This document shows, piece by piece, positions 26,895-38,125 of a DNA stretch of 64,000 bases (position 1 is its first letter; each line of letters begins with the position of its first letter). Origin of the DNA: Alloyangia pacifica. Its GTDB lineage: Bacteria > Pseudomonadota > Alphaproteobacteria > Rhodobacterales > Rhodobacteraceae. Where the stretch lies: the NCBI RefSeq assembly GCF_003111685.1, contig NZ_CP022189.1:1566001-1630000 (forward strand). Reading direction: 5' to 3'. The notes below the pieces were generated by a model. It was not told the DNA's origin and searched no databases. It saw nothing but the letters and a program-made list of their open reading frames with translations. A program made the translations under genes and the position numbers.

Positions 26895-28121
26895 ATGACC
26901 AGCAAGAGCCGCACCCAAACCACCTTCGCCCCACCGGTGATGGAGGCGCGGCGCTGGCTCGACGGCGTCACGTTTTCTGCAGACCGGCCCCTGATCAACG
27001 TCAGCCAAGCCGCCCCCATCGACCCGCCGCCCGCGCCGCTTGTTGCCGCCATGGGCGAGGCGCTGGCCGATCCGGCCACCCACCTCTACGGACCGGTGCT
27101 CGGCATGCCCGAGCTGCGCGAGGAACTGGCGCGCCATTGGTCCGCCCATTATGGCGCAAATGTGTCAGCGGAAAACGTCGCAATTACATCTGGTTGCAAC
27201 CAGGCCTTCGCGGCCTGCATTAGCGCGCTCTGCGGCGAGGGGGATGAGGTTCTGCTACCGACGCCCTGGTATTTCAACCACAAGATGTGGCTCGACATGT
27301 CCGGCGTCACGACCGTGCCGCTGCCCACTGATGCCGAACTCTTGCCGCAGGTGACGACGGCCGCTTCCCTCATCACATCAAGAACGCGCGCCATTGTTCT
27401 GGTTTCCCCGAATAATCCCGGCGGCAAGGAATACCCGGCAGAGACCCTGAGGGCCTTCTTCGACCTCGCACGCGCGCACGGGATTAAGCTGATCGTCGAT
27501 GAGACCTACAAGGATTTCGACAGCCGCAGCGGCGCGCCGCACGACCTGCTGAACGCGCCCGAGGACCGTGACACGCTGGTCCAGCTTTACAGCTTCTCCA
27601 AGGCATACCGCCTCACCGGCCACCGGGTCGGCGCGATCATCGCCAGCGAAGACCTCCTGCCCGAGGTTGAGAAGTTCCTAGATACTGTCGCCATTTGCGC
27701 GACGCAGCTCGGGCAGCGCGCGGCGCTCTGGGGGCTGCGGAACCTTGCCCAATGGGTCGCGGGCGAGCGCGACGAGATCCTCGACCGCCGCGCCGCCATT
27801 GCCGACAACATGCCGCGGCTCGACGCCAAAGGGTGGAAGCTGCTCGGCCTCGGCGCCTATTTCGCCTATCTTGAGCACCCCTTCGCGGAAAGCTCGGCGC
27901 AGCTCGCACCAAAGCTGGTGAGAGAGGCCGGCGTCCTCTCTCTTCCGGGCACCATGTTCATGCCGGAGACCGACCCGCGCGGCGCCCGGCAATTCCGCTT
28001 TGCCTTTGCCAATGTGAACCGCGCAGAGATCGGCGATCTTTTCGGACGGCTCGAAGCGCTGGACTGGCCAGTCCGGCCGCAGCGCGCGACAGCCCTTGCG
28101 AGCAAGGACTTGGCCCAGTAA
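26895..28121 (+). CDS. Class I/II PLP-dependent aminotransferase
   Basis: This is a 408-residue fold-type I aminotransferase. GPVLGMPELREELARHW, ITSGCNQAFAACISAL, VSPNNPGGKEYP, IVDETYKDF and SFSKAYRLTGHRVG (Schiff-base lysine) appear in order. The substrate is not identifiable. An AGGGAG ribosome site precedes the ATG. It is followed closely by the ppiD-like gene but is probably an independent unit. Confidence 0.88.
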   Translation: MTSKSRTQTTFAPPVMEARRWLDGVTFSADRPLINVSQAAPIDPPPAPLVAAMGEALADPATHLYGPVLGMPELREELARHWSAHYGANVSAENVAITSGCNQAFAACISALCGEGDEVLLPTPWYFNHKMWLDMSGVTTVPLPTDAELLPQVTTAASLITSRTRAIVLVSPNNPGGKEYPAETLRAFFDLARAHGIKLIVDETYKDFDSRSGAPHDLLNAPEDRDTLVQLYSFSKAYRLTGHRVGAIIASEDLLPEVEKFLDTVAICATQLGQRAALWGLRNLAQWVAGERDEILDRRAAIADNMPRLDAKGWKLLGLGAYFAYLEHPFAESSAQLAPKLVREAGVLSLPGTMFMPETDPRGARQFRFAFANVNRAEIGDLFGRLEALDWPVRPQRATALASKDLAQ

Positions 28122-28158
28122 ACCCCGACGCCAGAAACACATGATCAAGAGGCAGCGC

Positions 28159-30006
28159 ATGGCACGCGGCAAGAGCAGCATCGGCAAGACTCTGGTATGG
28201 GGTCTTCTGATCCTCGTGGTGATGGGCTTCGGCGCCTTCGGCACGGTGAATTTCAGCGGCGGCCTGCGTGGGATCGGTTCGGTCGGCGACACCGAGATCT
28301 CGGTGAACGACTATTCGCGCGCGCTGCAGAACGAGATGCGCGCCTTCGAGGCGCAGACCGGCCAGCCGATGACCCTTGATCAGGCACAGCAGTTCGGTCT
28401 CGACCGCCAGGTTCTGGCGCAGGTGGTGACCAATGCCGCGCTCGACGACGAGGCCGCCCGCATCGGTCTTTCGGTCGGCGACGACCAGGTGGCCGAAGCG
28501 CTGAGCCAGGTCGGCGCCTTCCAGGGTCCCGACGGCAAGTTCAACCGCGAGAGCTATGCCTTCGCGCTGCGCAACACCGGCCTCACCGAAGCCGAATTCG
28601 AAGACGACCTGCGCAGCGAAAGCGCCCGGAACCTCCTGAACTCGGCGGTTTACTCCGGCACCACCCTGCCCGACACCTATGTCGACACGCTGCTCGGCTG
28701 GGCCGGCGAGACCCGTGATTTCACTTGGGCTCGCCTTGGCGCCGACGCGCTGAAAACCGGCCTGCCGGTGGCCACCGACGAGGAGCTTCAGACCTGGTAC
28801 GACGCCCATGTCGCGCAGTTCACCCTGCCCGAGACCAAGGTCATCACCTATGCCTGGATCACCCCGGACATGATCGTCGACAGCGTCGAGCTGGACGAGG
28901 CGACCCTGCGCGCCGCCTATGACGAGCGCAGTGCCGAGTTCAACCTGCCCGAGCGCCGCCTGGTCGAGCGCCTTGTCTTCGGCAACGAGGCCGAGGCGCA
29001 GCAGGCAATGGACCGCATCACCTCGGGCGAGATTGGCTTCGAGGGGCTGGTCGAGGAGCGCGGCCTGCAGCTGGCAGACACCGATCTCGGTGACGTGACC
29101 AAGGGCGAACTCGACGAAGCCGGTGACGGCGTCTATGCGCTCGACACCGGTGAAGTCGCGGGCCCGCTGCCCTCGAACCTCGGCCCGGCGCTCTACCGCG
29201 TCAACGCCATCCTGCACGCGCAGGAGACCCCGTTCGAGGAAGCCGTGCCGTCGCTGCGCGATGAACTGGCGCTCGACCGCGCCCGCAGGGTGATCGAAGG
29301 CATGGCGCAGAGCCTCGACGACGAACTGGCCGGTGGCGCGACGCTGGAAGAGCTGGCAAGCGACACCGAGATGGAGCTTGGCACGATCGCCTGGACCCAG
29401 CAGAGCGACGAGACCATCGCCGGATATGACGCCTTCCGCGAGGCCGCGCAGGCGGTGACCGCGGACGACTACCCCTCGATCTCCGATCTCGGCGACGGCG
29501 GCGTCTTCGCGCTTCGTCTCGACGAGATCCGCCCGCCCGCACCGCGCCCCTTCGAGGAAGTGCGCGACGAAGTTGCCGCGGGCTGGGACAAGGACAAGAC
29601 AACCGAGATGCTTGTCGCGCAGGCCGAAGAGCTGGCGCAGCAAATCGCCGGCGGTGCGAGCTTTGCCGACCTCGGTCTCGAGCCGATGCAAGAGCAGACC
29701 CTGACCCGCGACGCGCAGATCCCCGACATGCCGGGTGGCCTGCTCGAGGCTGCCTTCGAGATGCAGCCGGGCGAGGCACGCGCGCTTCCGGGCGACGGTG
29801 CGGCGCTGATCATGCAGCTCGACGCCGTGACCCCTGTCGACCGCGAAAGCGACGCCTCCAAGCAGCTCGAGGGGCTGCTGAAGGATCGCGCCGCGAGCAG
29901 CGTGGCGCAGGATCTCTTCCGCGCCTTCGTCACCGACATTCAGGAACGCGCCGGGGTCAACATCGACCAGCAGGCGGTGAATGCCGTCCACACCAACTTC
30001 CGATAA
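28159..30006 (+). CDS. PpiD-like membrane-anchored peptidyl-prolyl isomerase/foldase
   Basis: This is a 615-residue SurA_N/rotamase protein. One N-terminal membrane anchor (TLVWGLLILVVMGFGAFG) is followed by a large periplasmic part: a SurA-type N-domain (about residues 35-160), a parvulin-like region with YDERSAEFNLPERRLVERLVF, and a C-terminal SurA-like helical part. It probably helps fold outer-membrane proteins at the Sec exit. The start chosen is ATG 28159 with AGAGG upstream; ATG 28141 would add six residues. It ends 4 bp before trpE, an arrangement leaving no room for a trp leader. Confidence 0.85.
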   Translation: MARGKSSIGKTLVWGLLILVVMGFGAFGTVNFSGGLRGIGSVGDTEISVNDYSRALQNEMRAFEAQTGQPMTLDQAQQFGLDRQVLAQVVTNAALDDEAARIGLSVGDDQVAEALSQVGAFQGPDGKFNRESYAFALRNTGLTEAEFEDDLRSESARNLLNSAVYSGTTLPDTYVDTLLGWAGETRDFTWARLGADALKTGLPVATDEELQTWYDAHVAQFTLPETKVITYAWITPDMIVDSVELDEATLRAAYDERSAEFNLPERRLVERLVFGNEAEAQQAMDRITSGEIGFEGLVEERGLQLADTDLGDVTKGELDEAGDGVYALDTGEVAGPLPSNLGPALYRVNAILHAQETPFEEAVPSLRDELALDRARRVIEGMAQSLDDELAGGATLEELASDTEMELGTIAWTQQSDETIAGYDAFREAAQAVTADDYPSISDLGDGGVFALRLDEIRPPAPRPFEEVRDEVAAGWDKDKTTEMLVAQAEELAQQIAGGASFADLGLEPMQEQTLTRDAQIPDMPGGLLEAAFEMQPGEARALPGDGAALIMQLDAVTPVDRESDASKQLEGLLKDRAASSVAQDLFRAFVTDIQERAGVNIDQQAVNAVHTNFR

Positions 30007-30010
30007 GACC

Positions 30011-31525
30011 ATGGCATCTCTGACCCCCTCCTATGACGACTTCGCCCGCGCCTACGAGGCGGGCGAGAACCAGGTCGTCTACACAAGGCTCGCCGCCGAT
30101 CTCGACACGCCTGTGTCGTTGATGCTCAAGCTCACGGGGGCAGCGAAGGACGCCTTCATGCTCGAGTCGGTCACCGGCGGCGAAGTCCGCGGGCGCTACT
30201 CGATCATCGGCATGAAGCCCGACCTCGTGTGGAAGTGCCACGGCAAGGAGGCGCGGCTGAACCGCCAGGCGCGCTTCGACCCCGAGGCCTTCGACGACGA
30301 GCCCCTCGATCCGCTCGCTTCGCTGCGCGCGCTGATCGCCGAGAGCAAGATCGACCTGCCCGAAGACCTGCCGCAAGCCGCGGCGGGTCTTTTCGGCTAC
30401 CTCGGCTATGACATGATCCGGCTGGTCGAGCGTCTGCCCAACGTGAACCCCGACCCGCTCGGCCTGCCCGACGCGGTGATGCTGCGCCCCTCGGTGGTCG
30501 CGGTGCTTGACGGGGTGAAGGGCGAGGTGACCGTGGTTGCCCCGGCCTGGGTGCAGTCGGGACTTTCCGCCCGCGCCGCCTATGCGCAGGCCGCCGAGCG
30601 GGTGATGGACGCCGTGCGCGACCTGGAGCGTGCCCTGCCGCAGGCGGGCCGCGAGCTGGGCGAGGCACGCGAGGTCGGGGAGCCTGTGTCGAACTTCACC
30701 CGCGAGAGCTACAAGGCCGCGGTTGAAAAGGCCAAGGACTACATCCGCGCGGGCGACATCTTTCAGGTGGTGCCGGCGCAGCGCTGGACGCAGGATTTCC
30801 CGCTGCCGCCCTTCTCGCTCTACCGCTCGCTGCGGCGCACCAACCCGTCGCCCTTCATGTTCTATTTCAACTTCGGTGGCTTCCAGGTGATCGGCGCGAG
30901 CCCCGAGATCCTCGTGCGGGTCTTCGGTCGCGAGGTCACCATCCGCCCGATCGCCGGCACCCGCCCGCGCGGCGGGACCCCCGAGGAGGATCGCGCGCTC
31001 GAGGCCGACCTGCTGGCGGACAAGAAGGAACTTGCCGAGCACCTCATGTTGCTCGATCTGGGCCGCAACGACACTGGCAAGGTCTCGAAGATCGGCACCG
31101 TGCGCCCGACCGAGCAGTTCACCATTGAGCGCTACAGCCACGTGATGCACATCGTGTCCAACGTTGTCGGTGAGTTGGCCGAGGATCAGGATGCGCTGTC
31201 GGCCTTCTTTGCAGGCATGCCCGCGGGCACCGTCTCGGGCGCGCCCAAGGTCCGCGCGATGGAGATCATCGACGAGCTCGAGCCCGAGAAGCGCGGCGTC
31301 TACGCCGGCGGTGTCGGCTATTTCAGCGCGGGCGGCGATATGGACATGTGCATCGCCCTGCGCACCGCCATCGTGAAGGACGAAAAGCTCTATATCCAGG
31401 CGGGCGGCGGCGTGGTCTATGACAGCGACCCCGAGGCCGAGTACATGGAGACCGTCCACAAGTCGAACGCCATCCGGCGCGCGGCGGCGGATGCGGCGCG
31501 CTTCACCGGCTCGGGCAATGGCTGA
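30011..31525 (+). CDS. trpE: Anthranilate synthase component I
   Basis: This is a 504-residue chorismate-binding subunit. The feedback region ESVTGGEVRGRYSIIGMKP has the LLES-type tryptophan site, and GDIFQVVPAQRW, IAGTRPRGGTPEEDRALEADLLADKKELAEHLMLLDLGRND and GTVSGAPKVRAMEIID are the chorismate-binding blocks. It starts 4 bp after the ppiD-like stop and overlaps the GNAT gene by 8 bp, so all three are likely co-transcribed. Its glutaminase partner trpG is 8.5 kb downstream with trpD and trpC. Confidence 0.94.
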   Translation: MASLTPSYDDFARAYEAGENQVVYTRLAADLDTPVSLMLKLTGAAKDAFMLESVTGGEVRGRYSIIGMKPDLVWKCHGKEARLNRQARFDPEAFDDEPLDPLASLRALIAESKIDLPEDLPQAAAGLFGYLGYDMIRLVERLPNVNPDPLGLPDAVMLRPSVVAVLDGVKGEVTVVAPAWVQSGLSARAAYAQAAERVMDAVRDLERALPQAGRELGEAREVGEPVSNFTRESYKAAVEKAKDYIRAGDIFQVVPAQRWTQDFPLPPFSLYRSLRRTNPSPFMFYFNFGGFQVIGASPEILVRVFGREVTIRPIAGTRPRGGTPEEDRALEADLLADKKELAEHLMLLDLGRNDTGKVSKIGTVRPTEQFTIERYSHVMHIVSNVVGELAEDQDALSAFFAGMPAGTVSGAPKVRAMEIIDELEPEKRGVYAGGVGYFSAGGDMDMCIALRTAIVKDEKLYIQAGGGVVYDSDPEAEYMETVHKSNAIRRAAADAARFTGSGNG

Positions 31526-32000
31526 GGCAGACGCGCTGACGATCCGCCGGGCGGTCCCGGAGGATGCGCCCGCGCTCTCGCGCTTGCTGCAGGACCTGGT
31601 GTCCGCCGGCACGCGCAGCGCACGGGCGGACGCGGAATTTGTGCTGTCGCAATACGTGCAGAACCCCGATGGCATCTGCTGCTTTGTCGCCGAGGATGCC
31701 GACGGTGCGTTGCTCGGGCTGCAATCCATGAAGCGCACCGCCGAGGGGAATGAGTATGGTACGCCCGGCGGCTGGGGCTTCATCGGCACGCATGTCTCGC
31801 CGAGCGCGGCGCGACGCGGCGTCGGCTCGGGCCTCTTCCGCGCCACCCGAGAGGCGGCGCAGACTGCGGGGGTACCTGCCATCGAGGCTTATATTGGCGC
31901 CGGCAATGCAGGCGGTCAGGCCTATTACGAGGCGATGGGCTTTCGCACCTGGCGCAAGCCCGAGGGCGCGGTCTGCAAGCGCTACGATCTGGCCCCTTGA
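31518..32000 (+). CDS. GNAT-family N-acetyltransferase
   Basis: This is a 160-residue GNAT enzyme. TIRRAVPEDAPALSRLL opens the fold, and the acetyl-CoA motif is GTHVSPSAARRGVGSGLFRATREAA (R-R-G-V-G-S). The AYYEAMGFRTWRKPEG end is typical. The ATG lies inside the trpE stop region (8-bp overlap), so translation is coupled to trpE. The acceptor is unknown. Confidence 0.85.
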   Translation: MAEADALTIRRAVPEDAPALSRLLQDLVSAGTRSARADAEFVLSQYVQNPDGICCFVAEDADGALLGLQSMKRTAEGNEYGTPGGWGFIGTHVSPSAARRGVGSGLFRATREAAQTAGVPAIEAYIGAGNAGGQAYYEAMGFRTWRKPEGAVCKRYDLAP

Positions 32001-32006
32001 TGCGCC

Positions 32007-32030
32007 GGCGAGGCGCCTAGGCGCCCCGCC
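32007..32030. terminator. Imperfect palindrome between convergent GNAT and sodC genes
   Basis: GGCGAGGCGCC and GGCGCCCCGCC pair with one mismatch around TA in the 39 bp between converging stops. No T-run; a bidirectional terminator by position. Confidence 0.4.
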
Positions 32031-32039
32031 GATGTTGCG

Positions 32040-32540
32040 TCACTCGCTCTCGAAGACCCCGCAGGCGAGCCGGCTGCCCGCATCACCCGAGGGCTGACTT
32101 TCGTAGTCGTCGGGTCCCGCGTGCACGATGAAGGCCGAGCCGTCGTCATCCAGAAGCATTTCGGTAACGTCGAAATCGGGGAGGAAGGCTTCGACGGTCA
32201 GCGATCCATCCGGCGCGATGTGCGCATTGGGCAGATCCCCCGGGTGCGGGCCGTTTTCGGCCATCACGCCGTGATCCGCGTCCCCTGCGAGATGACCCCC
32301 CGCAGAGGTGAAGTCGCTCGCCGAACAGTCGCCGGTTTCGTGGATGTGAATGCCATGCGCCCCCTCCGGAAGTCCCTGCAACTCGGCAACGACATGGCCC
32401 ATGCCCGAAGGTGTGTCGGTGACAGTGACGGTTCCGATGTTGCTGCCATCGGTCCCCGCGAGCTGCGCGGTGGCGGTGGCGGCGATGGCCGGGGCACCGG
32501 CAAGCCCGAAAAGAGCGGTGGCAATAGCAATGGTTTTCAT
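32040..32540 (-). CDS. sodC: Periplasmic Cu/Zn superoxide dismutase
   Basis: This is a 166-residue enzyme with a Sec signal peptide (MKTIAIATALFGLAGAPAIAA). Metal and disulfide residues are in place: GIHIHETGDCSASDF (Cu His pair and Cys), AGGHLAGDADHGVM (bridging His and Zn His/Asp), IVHAGPDDYESQP, GSRLACGV (second Cys). It removes superoxide in the periplasm. It is transcribed towards the trpE operon; the ATG is preceded by GGAGGA. Confidence 0.93.
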   Translation of the reverse strand: MKTIAIATALFGLAGAPAIAATATAQLAGTDGSNIGTVTVTDTPSGMGHVVAELQGLPEGAHGIHIHETGDCSASDFTSAGGHLAGDADHGVMAENGPHPGDLPNAHIAPDGSLTVEAFLPDFDVTEMLLDDDGSAFIVHAGPDDYESQPSGDAGSRLACGVFESE

Positions 32541-32755
32541 GACATCCTCCGTTGGCAAAGGGCGCGGCGACGCGATAAGCCCGCCTCCTGCCCTGCAGTC
32601 CCAACGCGGGGCAAGAGCCTCGGTTGCGCGGGCACGCAGAAAAGACCTCGGCGGCGGGACGTGTCGGTGCATGGCCCCTTACCTGACGGCGCGACGACTT
32701 TATCTTTGTCAAAGAGGCCCGGACGAGTTTCGCCACAGCCCCAAGGAGACGCCCC

Positions 32756-33829
32756 ATGCACTGGTCTTTTCCAATCGGCCGCCTCTTCGGATCGGAGCTG
32801 CGTGTCCATGCGACGTTCTTCCTGCTGTTGCTCTGGATCGGCGTCGCCGCATGGTCGGCGGGCGGTATGGCGGCGGCGGTGCAGAATGTGCTCTTCATTC
32901 TCGCGCTCTTCGCATGCGTCGTGGCGCATGAGTTCGGTCACGCGCTGACCGCCCGGCGCTTCGGCATCAAGACCCCGGACATCACCCTGCTGCCCATCGG
33001 CGGGCTCGCCCGGCTCGAGCGCATGCCCGAGAAACCCGCGCAGGAGATCGCCGTCGCCATTGCCGGCCCGCTGGTCAACGTGGCGATCTGGCTGGTTCTG
33101 CTGTTGCTCGGCGCGAGCTCCGACATGGGCGCTCTGTCGCGCCTTGGCGAGGGGACCGGCGCCTTTCTCAGCCAACTCGCCTCGATCAACCTCGCGCTGG
33201 CGCTCTTCAACATGCTCCCGGCCTTTCCGATGGATGGCGGGCGGGTTCTGCGCGCGGTGCTCGCACTGCGCACCGACCGGGTGAGCGCGACCCGCGCAGC
33301 GGCGATCACCGGCCAGATCCTTGCCTTCGGTCTTGCCTTCTGGGGTCTGAGTTCGGGCAATTTCATCCTGATCCTCATCGCCATCTTCGTCTTCTTCGCC
33401 GGTCAGGCCGAGAGTCAGGACGTTGCCAGCCGCGCCGTTGCGCATGACCTGCTGGCGCGCGATGCGATGATCACCAGCTTCGAGACCTTGCGGCCCGAGG
33501 ATACGCTGGCCACCGCCGGCCAGACCTTGATCAGGACCACTCAGCACGAGTTCCCCGTGCTAACCCCGGATGGACAGCTCGCCGGTTTCCTGACCCGCGA
33601 CGCGCTCTTTCGCGGCATCGCCGAGGACCACGCCACGCGGCGCGTCTCTGAATTCATGACCGAGGTGCCCCAGTTGCCGCTCGCCGCGCCGCTGCAATCG
33701 GTGCTCGACGCGCTGGCGCAGGCACCGGCGGTGGCGGTGATCGACGCGGGCAGCCACGTGCTGGGCTACGTCACCCGGGAAAACGTCGGCGAGCTCATGG
33801 TGCTGCGCGGCCCCGGCATGGCCGGCTGA
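32756..33829 (+). CDS. Site-2 protease (M50) with C-terminal CBS pair
   Basis: This is a 357-residue membrane metalloprotease. VVAHEFGHALTARRFG holds HExGH, and NMLPAFPMDGGRVLRA holds the third zinc ligand in the N-x-x-PxxPxDGGR motif. About six hydrophobic segments span residues 1-225. Two CBS domains follow at about residues 235-350 and may sense adenine nucleotides. This is the S2P subclass of the SpoIVFB type. The substrate is unknown. It begins 215 bp from the divergent sodC. Confidence 0.9.
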   Translation: MHWSFPIGRLFGSELRVHATFFLLLLWIGVAAWSAGGMAAAVQNVLFILALFACVVAHEFGHALTARRFGIKTPDITLLPIGGLARLERMPEKPAQEIAVAIAGPLVNVAIWLVLLLLGASSDMGALSRLGEGTGAFLSQLASINLALALFNMLPAFPMDGGRVLRAVLALRTDRVSATRAAAITGQILAFGLAFWGLSSGNFILILIAIFVFFAGQAESQDVASRAVAHDLLARDAMITSFETLRPEDTLATAGQTLIRTTQHEFPVLTPDGQLAGFLTRDALFRGIAEDHATRRVSEFMTEVPQLPLAAPLQSVLDALAQAPAVAVIDAGSHVLGYVTRENVGELMVLRGPGMAG

Positions 33830-33935
33830 GACACGCCGGGCATGAGCGCCCCGCCGCTTGCCCCGCACCAACGATTGCGGCCCACAGCAGGATGTGGAAT
33901 TCCCCGACCCGAAGAAGATTTTCTAGAGGCATTTC

Positions 33936-34949
<1,014 letters not shown>

Positions 34950-35112
34950 GCCGGTTCGGCGCGCATCCCCAAGGACGTGGCAGGGTGACCGCATGACGGC
35001 CCCGCCGCGTGCGATTGAATCCGACGCGTGGCCGCGCACTCTCGGCCTCAGCCGCGCTGCGGCACAAGGCGAAGGCTACGCTCGGCCCCTCCATCGTTGG
35101 GGTGAGGCCAAT

Positions 35113-36198
35113 TCAGAAAAGCGACAGCTGGTCCCCCGCCCGCGGCGGCGGGCGAAACAGATCGCTGCGCAGCGCCGGCTGTTCCGCATCCAGTCCCAGC
35201 CGCCGCACCGCCTTGTCGAAGCGCTGCGCGATGAGCTGCGCATAGATGCCCTCCCCGCGCATCCGCCGGTGCCACTGCGCCGAGTAATCCTGTCCGCCGT
35301 GCATCTCGCGCAGCCGCGCCATGACCCGCGCGGCGCGGCCCGGATAGTGCTCCTCGAGCCAGGCGCGCCAGAGCGGCGCGACCTCGAGCGGCAGGCGCAG
35401 CATGATCCAACTCGCCGAAACGGCCCCCGCCTCGGCCCCGGCCTGCAGGATGTGTTCTAGCTCGGGATCGGTCAGCGCGGGCACGACGGGCGACGCCATG
35501 ACCCGTACCGGGATCCCCGCCTCGCTCAGCCGTCGGATCGTCGCAAGCCGCCGGATCGGCGAGGGCACACGCGGCTCCATCCGGCGCGCGAGATCGGCGT
35601 CGAGCGTGGTGACCGAAAGGCCCACGCGCGCCAACCCCTGCGCCGCCATCTCCGAGAGGATGTCGATGTCGCGCTCGATCAGCGTGCCCTTGGTGACGAT
35701 GGCAACCGGGTGGCGGAAGTCGCGCAGCACCTCGAGGCAGGCGCGCATGATGCCCCGGTCCCGCTCGATCGGCTGGTAGGGATCGGTATTGGTGCCGATG
35801 GCCAGCGGCGCGGGCGCGTAACGCTTGGCCCCCAGTTCACGCGCCAGCACCTCGGGCGCATCGGGCCGGGCGATGAGCTTGGTCTCGAAATCCAGCCCCG
35901 GCGAGAGCCCCAGATAGGCGTGGCTAGGCCGGGCGAAGCAGTAGATGCAGCCGTGCTCGCAGCCGCGATAGGGATTGATCGTCCGGTCAAAGGGCAGATC
36001 CGGCGAGCGCACGTAGTTGATCAGGCTGCGCGGGCGCTCTTCGCTGACCTCGGTGCGCAGCACTGGCAGCTCCTCGGAGATTTCCCAGCCGTCATGGGCA
36101 TCCTCATAGGCAAGCCGCTCGAAGCGCCCGCTGTCACGGGAGCCGGCGCCGCGCCCCTTGCGGCGCTCCTTTTCGATGGATCGGCTGGCGGCGCACAT
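35113..36198 (-). CDS. PA0069-family radical SAM protein
   Basis: This protein is about 361 residues. The SAM iron-sulfur cluster Cys triplet is CEHGCIYCFARP (C-x3-C-x2-C), preceded by INPYRGC, with GTNTDPYQPIERD, VTKGTLIERDIDIL and VGLSVTTLDADLARRMEPR following, as in PA0069/SplB-like proteins. The reaction is unknown; the fold is related to spore photoproduct lyase. The start is uncertain (ATG 36198; ATG 36216 possible), and neither has a clear ribosome site. It is divergent from the corrinoid protein gene. Confidence 0.88.
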   Translation of the reverse strand: MCAASRSIEKERRKGRGAGSRDSGRFERLAYEDAHDGWEISEELPVLRTEVSEERPRSLINYVRSPDLPFDRTINPYRGCEHGCIYCFARPSHAYLGLSPGLDFETKLIARPDAPEVLARELGAKRYAPAPLAIGTNTDPYQPIERDRGIMRACLEVLRDFRHPVAIVTKGTLIERDIDILSEMAAQGLARVGLSVTTLDADLARRMEPRVPSPIRRLATIRRLSEAGIPVRVMASPVVPALTDPELEHILQAGAEAGAVSASWIMLRLPLEVAPLWRAWLEEHYPGRAARVMARLREMHGGQDYSAQWHRRMRGEGIYAQLIAQRFDKAVRRLGLDAEQPALRSDLFRPPPRAGDQLSLF

Positions 36199-36336
36199 GC
36201 GCCAGATATGGAACATATAGAGAACATTGACAAGCCCCACCGACGCGGCGTCGCCTCCGTCCCCGGCCATGTCGCAATCGGCCATGTGGCGCAAGCGTCC
36301 GGGGCGCAGGCTGGAGGGAGCGCAAGGGAGGTGCCC

Positions 36337-37047
<711 letters not shown>

Positions 37048-37138
37048 ACCCGCGCCGCTCTGGCTCCGAAGCCCATGCCGATAAGCGAAAATTTGCAGGG
37101 CTTTGCGCGGAGAACGTGACGGAAATTTGGATTTCTCT

Positions 37139-37167
37139 TTGCTTTCGGGGGGTCCGGCACCTATCTT
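37139..37167 (+). promoter_or_regulatory. Candidate promoter of the small membrane protein / DUF1638 unit
   Basis: TTGCTT (37139-37144) and TATCTT (37162-37167) are separated by 17 bp, ending 24 bp before the ATG at 37192. Assigned by similarity to the sigma-70 consensus only. Confidence 0.4.
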
Positions 37168-37191
37168 CAATAGCAGGGAAAGGAGACCCCG

Positions 37192-37365
37192 ATGCCGGTG
37201 ACCACTCTTGTAACGCTTCTGATCGCGGTGATTGCCTCCGCAGGCTTCACCGTCTGGGCCCTGTTTGCCTGGGGGGCGAGCAAGGTCATCCCGCTGTTGC
37301 TCGGCATCGCCCTGCTGATCCGCTGGGGCATGGCCTCGGTGCCCGCGGATGACACCCGCGCCTGA
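37192..37365 (+). CDS. Small two-segment membrane protein, 57 residues
   Basis: The ATG at 37192 has an excellent AAAGGAG site 6 bases upstream. The protein starts MPVTTLVTLLIAVIASAGF, has a second hydrophobic stretch around VIPLLLGIALLIRWGM, and ends in a short polar tail (PADDTRA). The last 17 bases overlap the start of the DUF1638 gene in another frame, which suggests translational coupling. I do not recognise a family; a small membrane partner of the DUF1638 protein is the simplest reading. Confidence 0.65.
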   Translation: MPVTTLVTLLIAVIASAGFTVWALFAWGASKVIPLLLGIALLIRWGMASVPADDTRA

Positions 37366-38056
37366 CGGCGCCCAAGCCGCCGAAGCCCACCAGAATTCCG
37401 AATTCGCGCCTTCTGACCAGGCGCTTGCCGAGCGCTGTTTTGGGCTGTCCACGGCGCGTCGTTGCACGGGCCGCATCCTGCTCATTGCCTGCGGCGCGCT
37501 CGCCCGCGAGGTGCTTGCGGTGACCCGGCAGAGTGGGCTCGACCACCTCGACCTCGTCTGTCTGCCCGCCCAATTGCACAATACGCCCGAGCGCATCCCC
37601 GGCGCCGTGCGCGCCGCCGTCGCCCGTCACCGCGGGACACATGCCGAGATCAAGCTGCTCTACGCCGATTGCGGCACTAGCGGGCAGCTGTCCGCGCTTT
37701 GCGACGAGCTGGGGATCGAAATGCTGCCCGGCGCGCATTGCTATGCCGTCTTCGACGGAGTCGCGCGCTTTGCCACGCGCGGTGAGATGACCAGCTTCTA
37801 CCTCACGGATTTCCTGGTGCGCCAGTTCGACGCTTTCGTCTGGCGCCCGCTTGGCCTCGACCGGCACCCGCAGCTAAGGGACGCCTATTTCGGGAATTAC
37901 CGAACCTTGGTGCATCTCGCGCAGGTGGAGGACGCGGCGACAGCGGGCCTGGCCGCGCAGCACGCCGCCCGGCTCGGGCTCGCCTTCGAGCGGCGGGTCA
38001 CCGGCTACGGCGATCTGGGCGCCTCGCTGGAAGCCTGGGCGACGCCGCGCGATTAA
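37349..38056 (+). CDS. DUF1638 domain-containing protein
   Basis: This is a 235-residue protein. After a polar N-terminus, the DUF1638 core starts at about residue 40 with GRILLIACGALAREVLAV. It continues with the Cys-containing KLLYADCGTSGQL and GAHCYAVFDG, then LTDFLVRQFDAFVWRPLGLDRHPQL, and ends DYG-like near residue 220. DUF1638 genes recur beside corrinoid proteins and methyltransferases in bacteria and archaea; the biochemical role is unknown. Here it is 300 bp downstream of the corrinoid gene. A later ATG is possible since the first 35 residues are not conserved-looking. Confidence 0.85.
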   Translation: MTPAPDGAQAAEAHQNSEFAPSDQALAERCFGLSTARRCTGRILLIACGALAREVLAVTRQSGLDHLDLVCLPAQLHNTPERIPGAVRAAVARHRGTHAEIKLLYADCGTSGQLSALCDELGIEMLPGAHCYAVFDGVARFATRGEMTSFYLTDFLVRQFDAFVWRPLGLDRHPQLRDAYFGNYRTLVHLAQVEDAATAGLAAQHAARLGLAFERRVTGYGDLGASLEAWATPRD

Positions 38057-38125
38057 AGAAGGCTCCACTCCGCGCGGCTCGGCGTTTCTAGCACTCGGAC
38101 GCTTGCGCCCCTAAGATCGCGCCGG

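Noticed and set aside
25404..27149. 581-residue version of the QorB-like protein
   Set aside because: The upstream 288 residues are antisense to the HxlR and aminotransferase genes; the SDR fold begins right after ATG 26285.
30007..30010. Tryptophan attenuator before trpE
   Set aside because: Only 4 bp separate trpE from the ppiD-like gene, leaving no room for a leader peptide or terminator.
33830..33935. SAM or SAH riboswitch before the homocysteine methyltransferase
   Set aside because: The 106-bp leader shows no recognisable SAM-II or SAH aptamer pattern.
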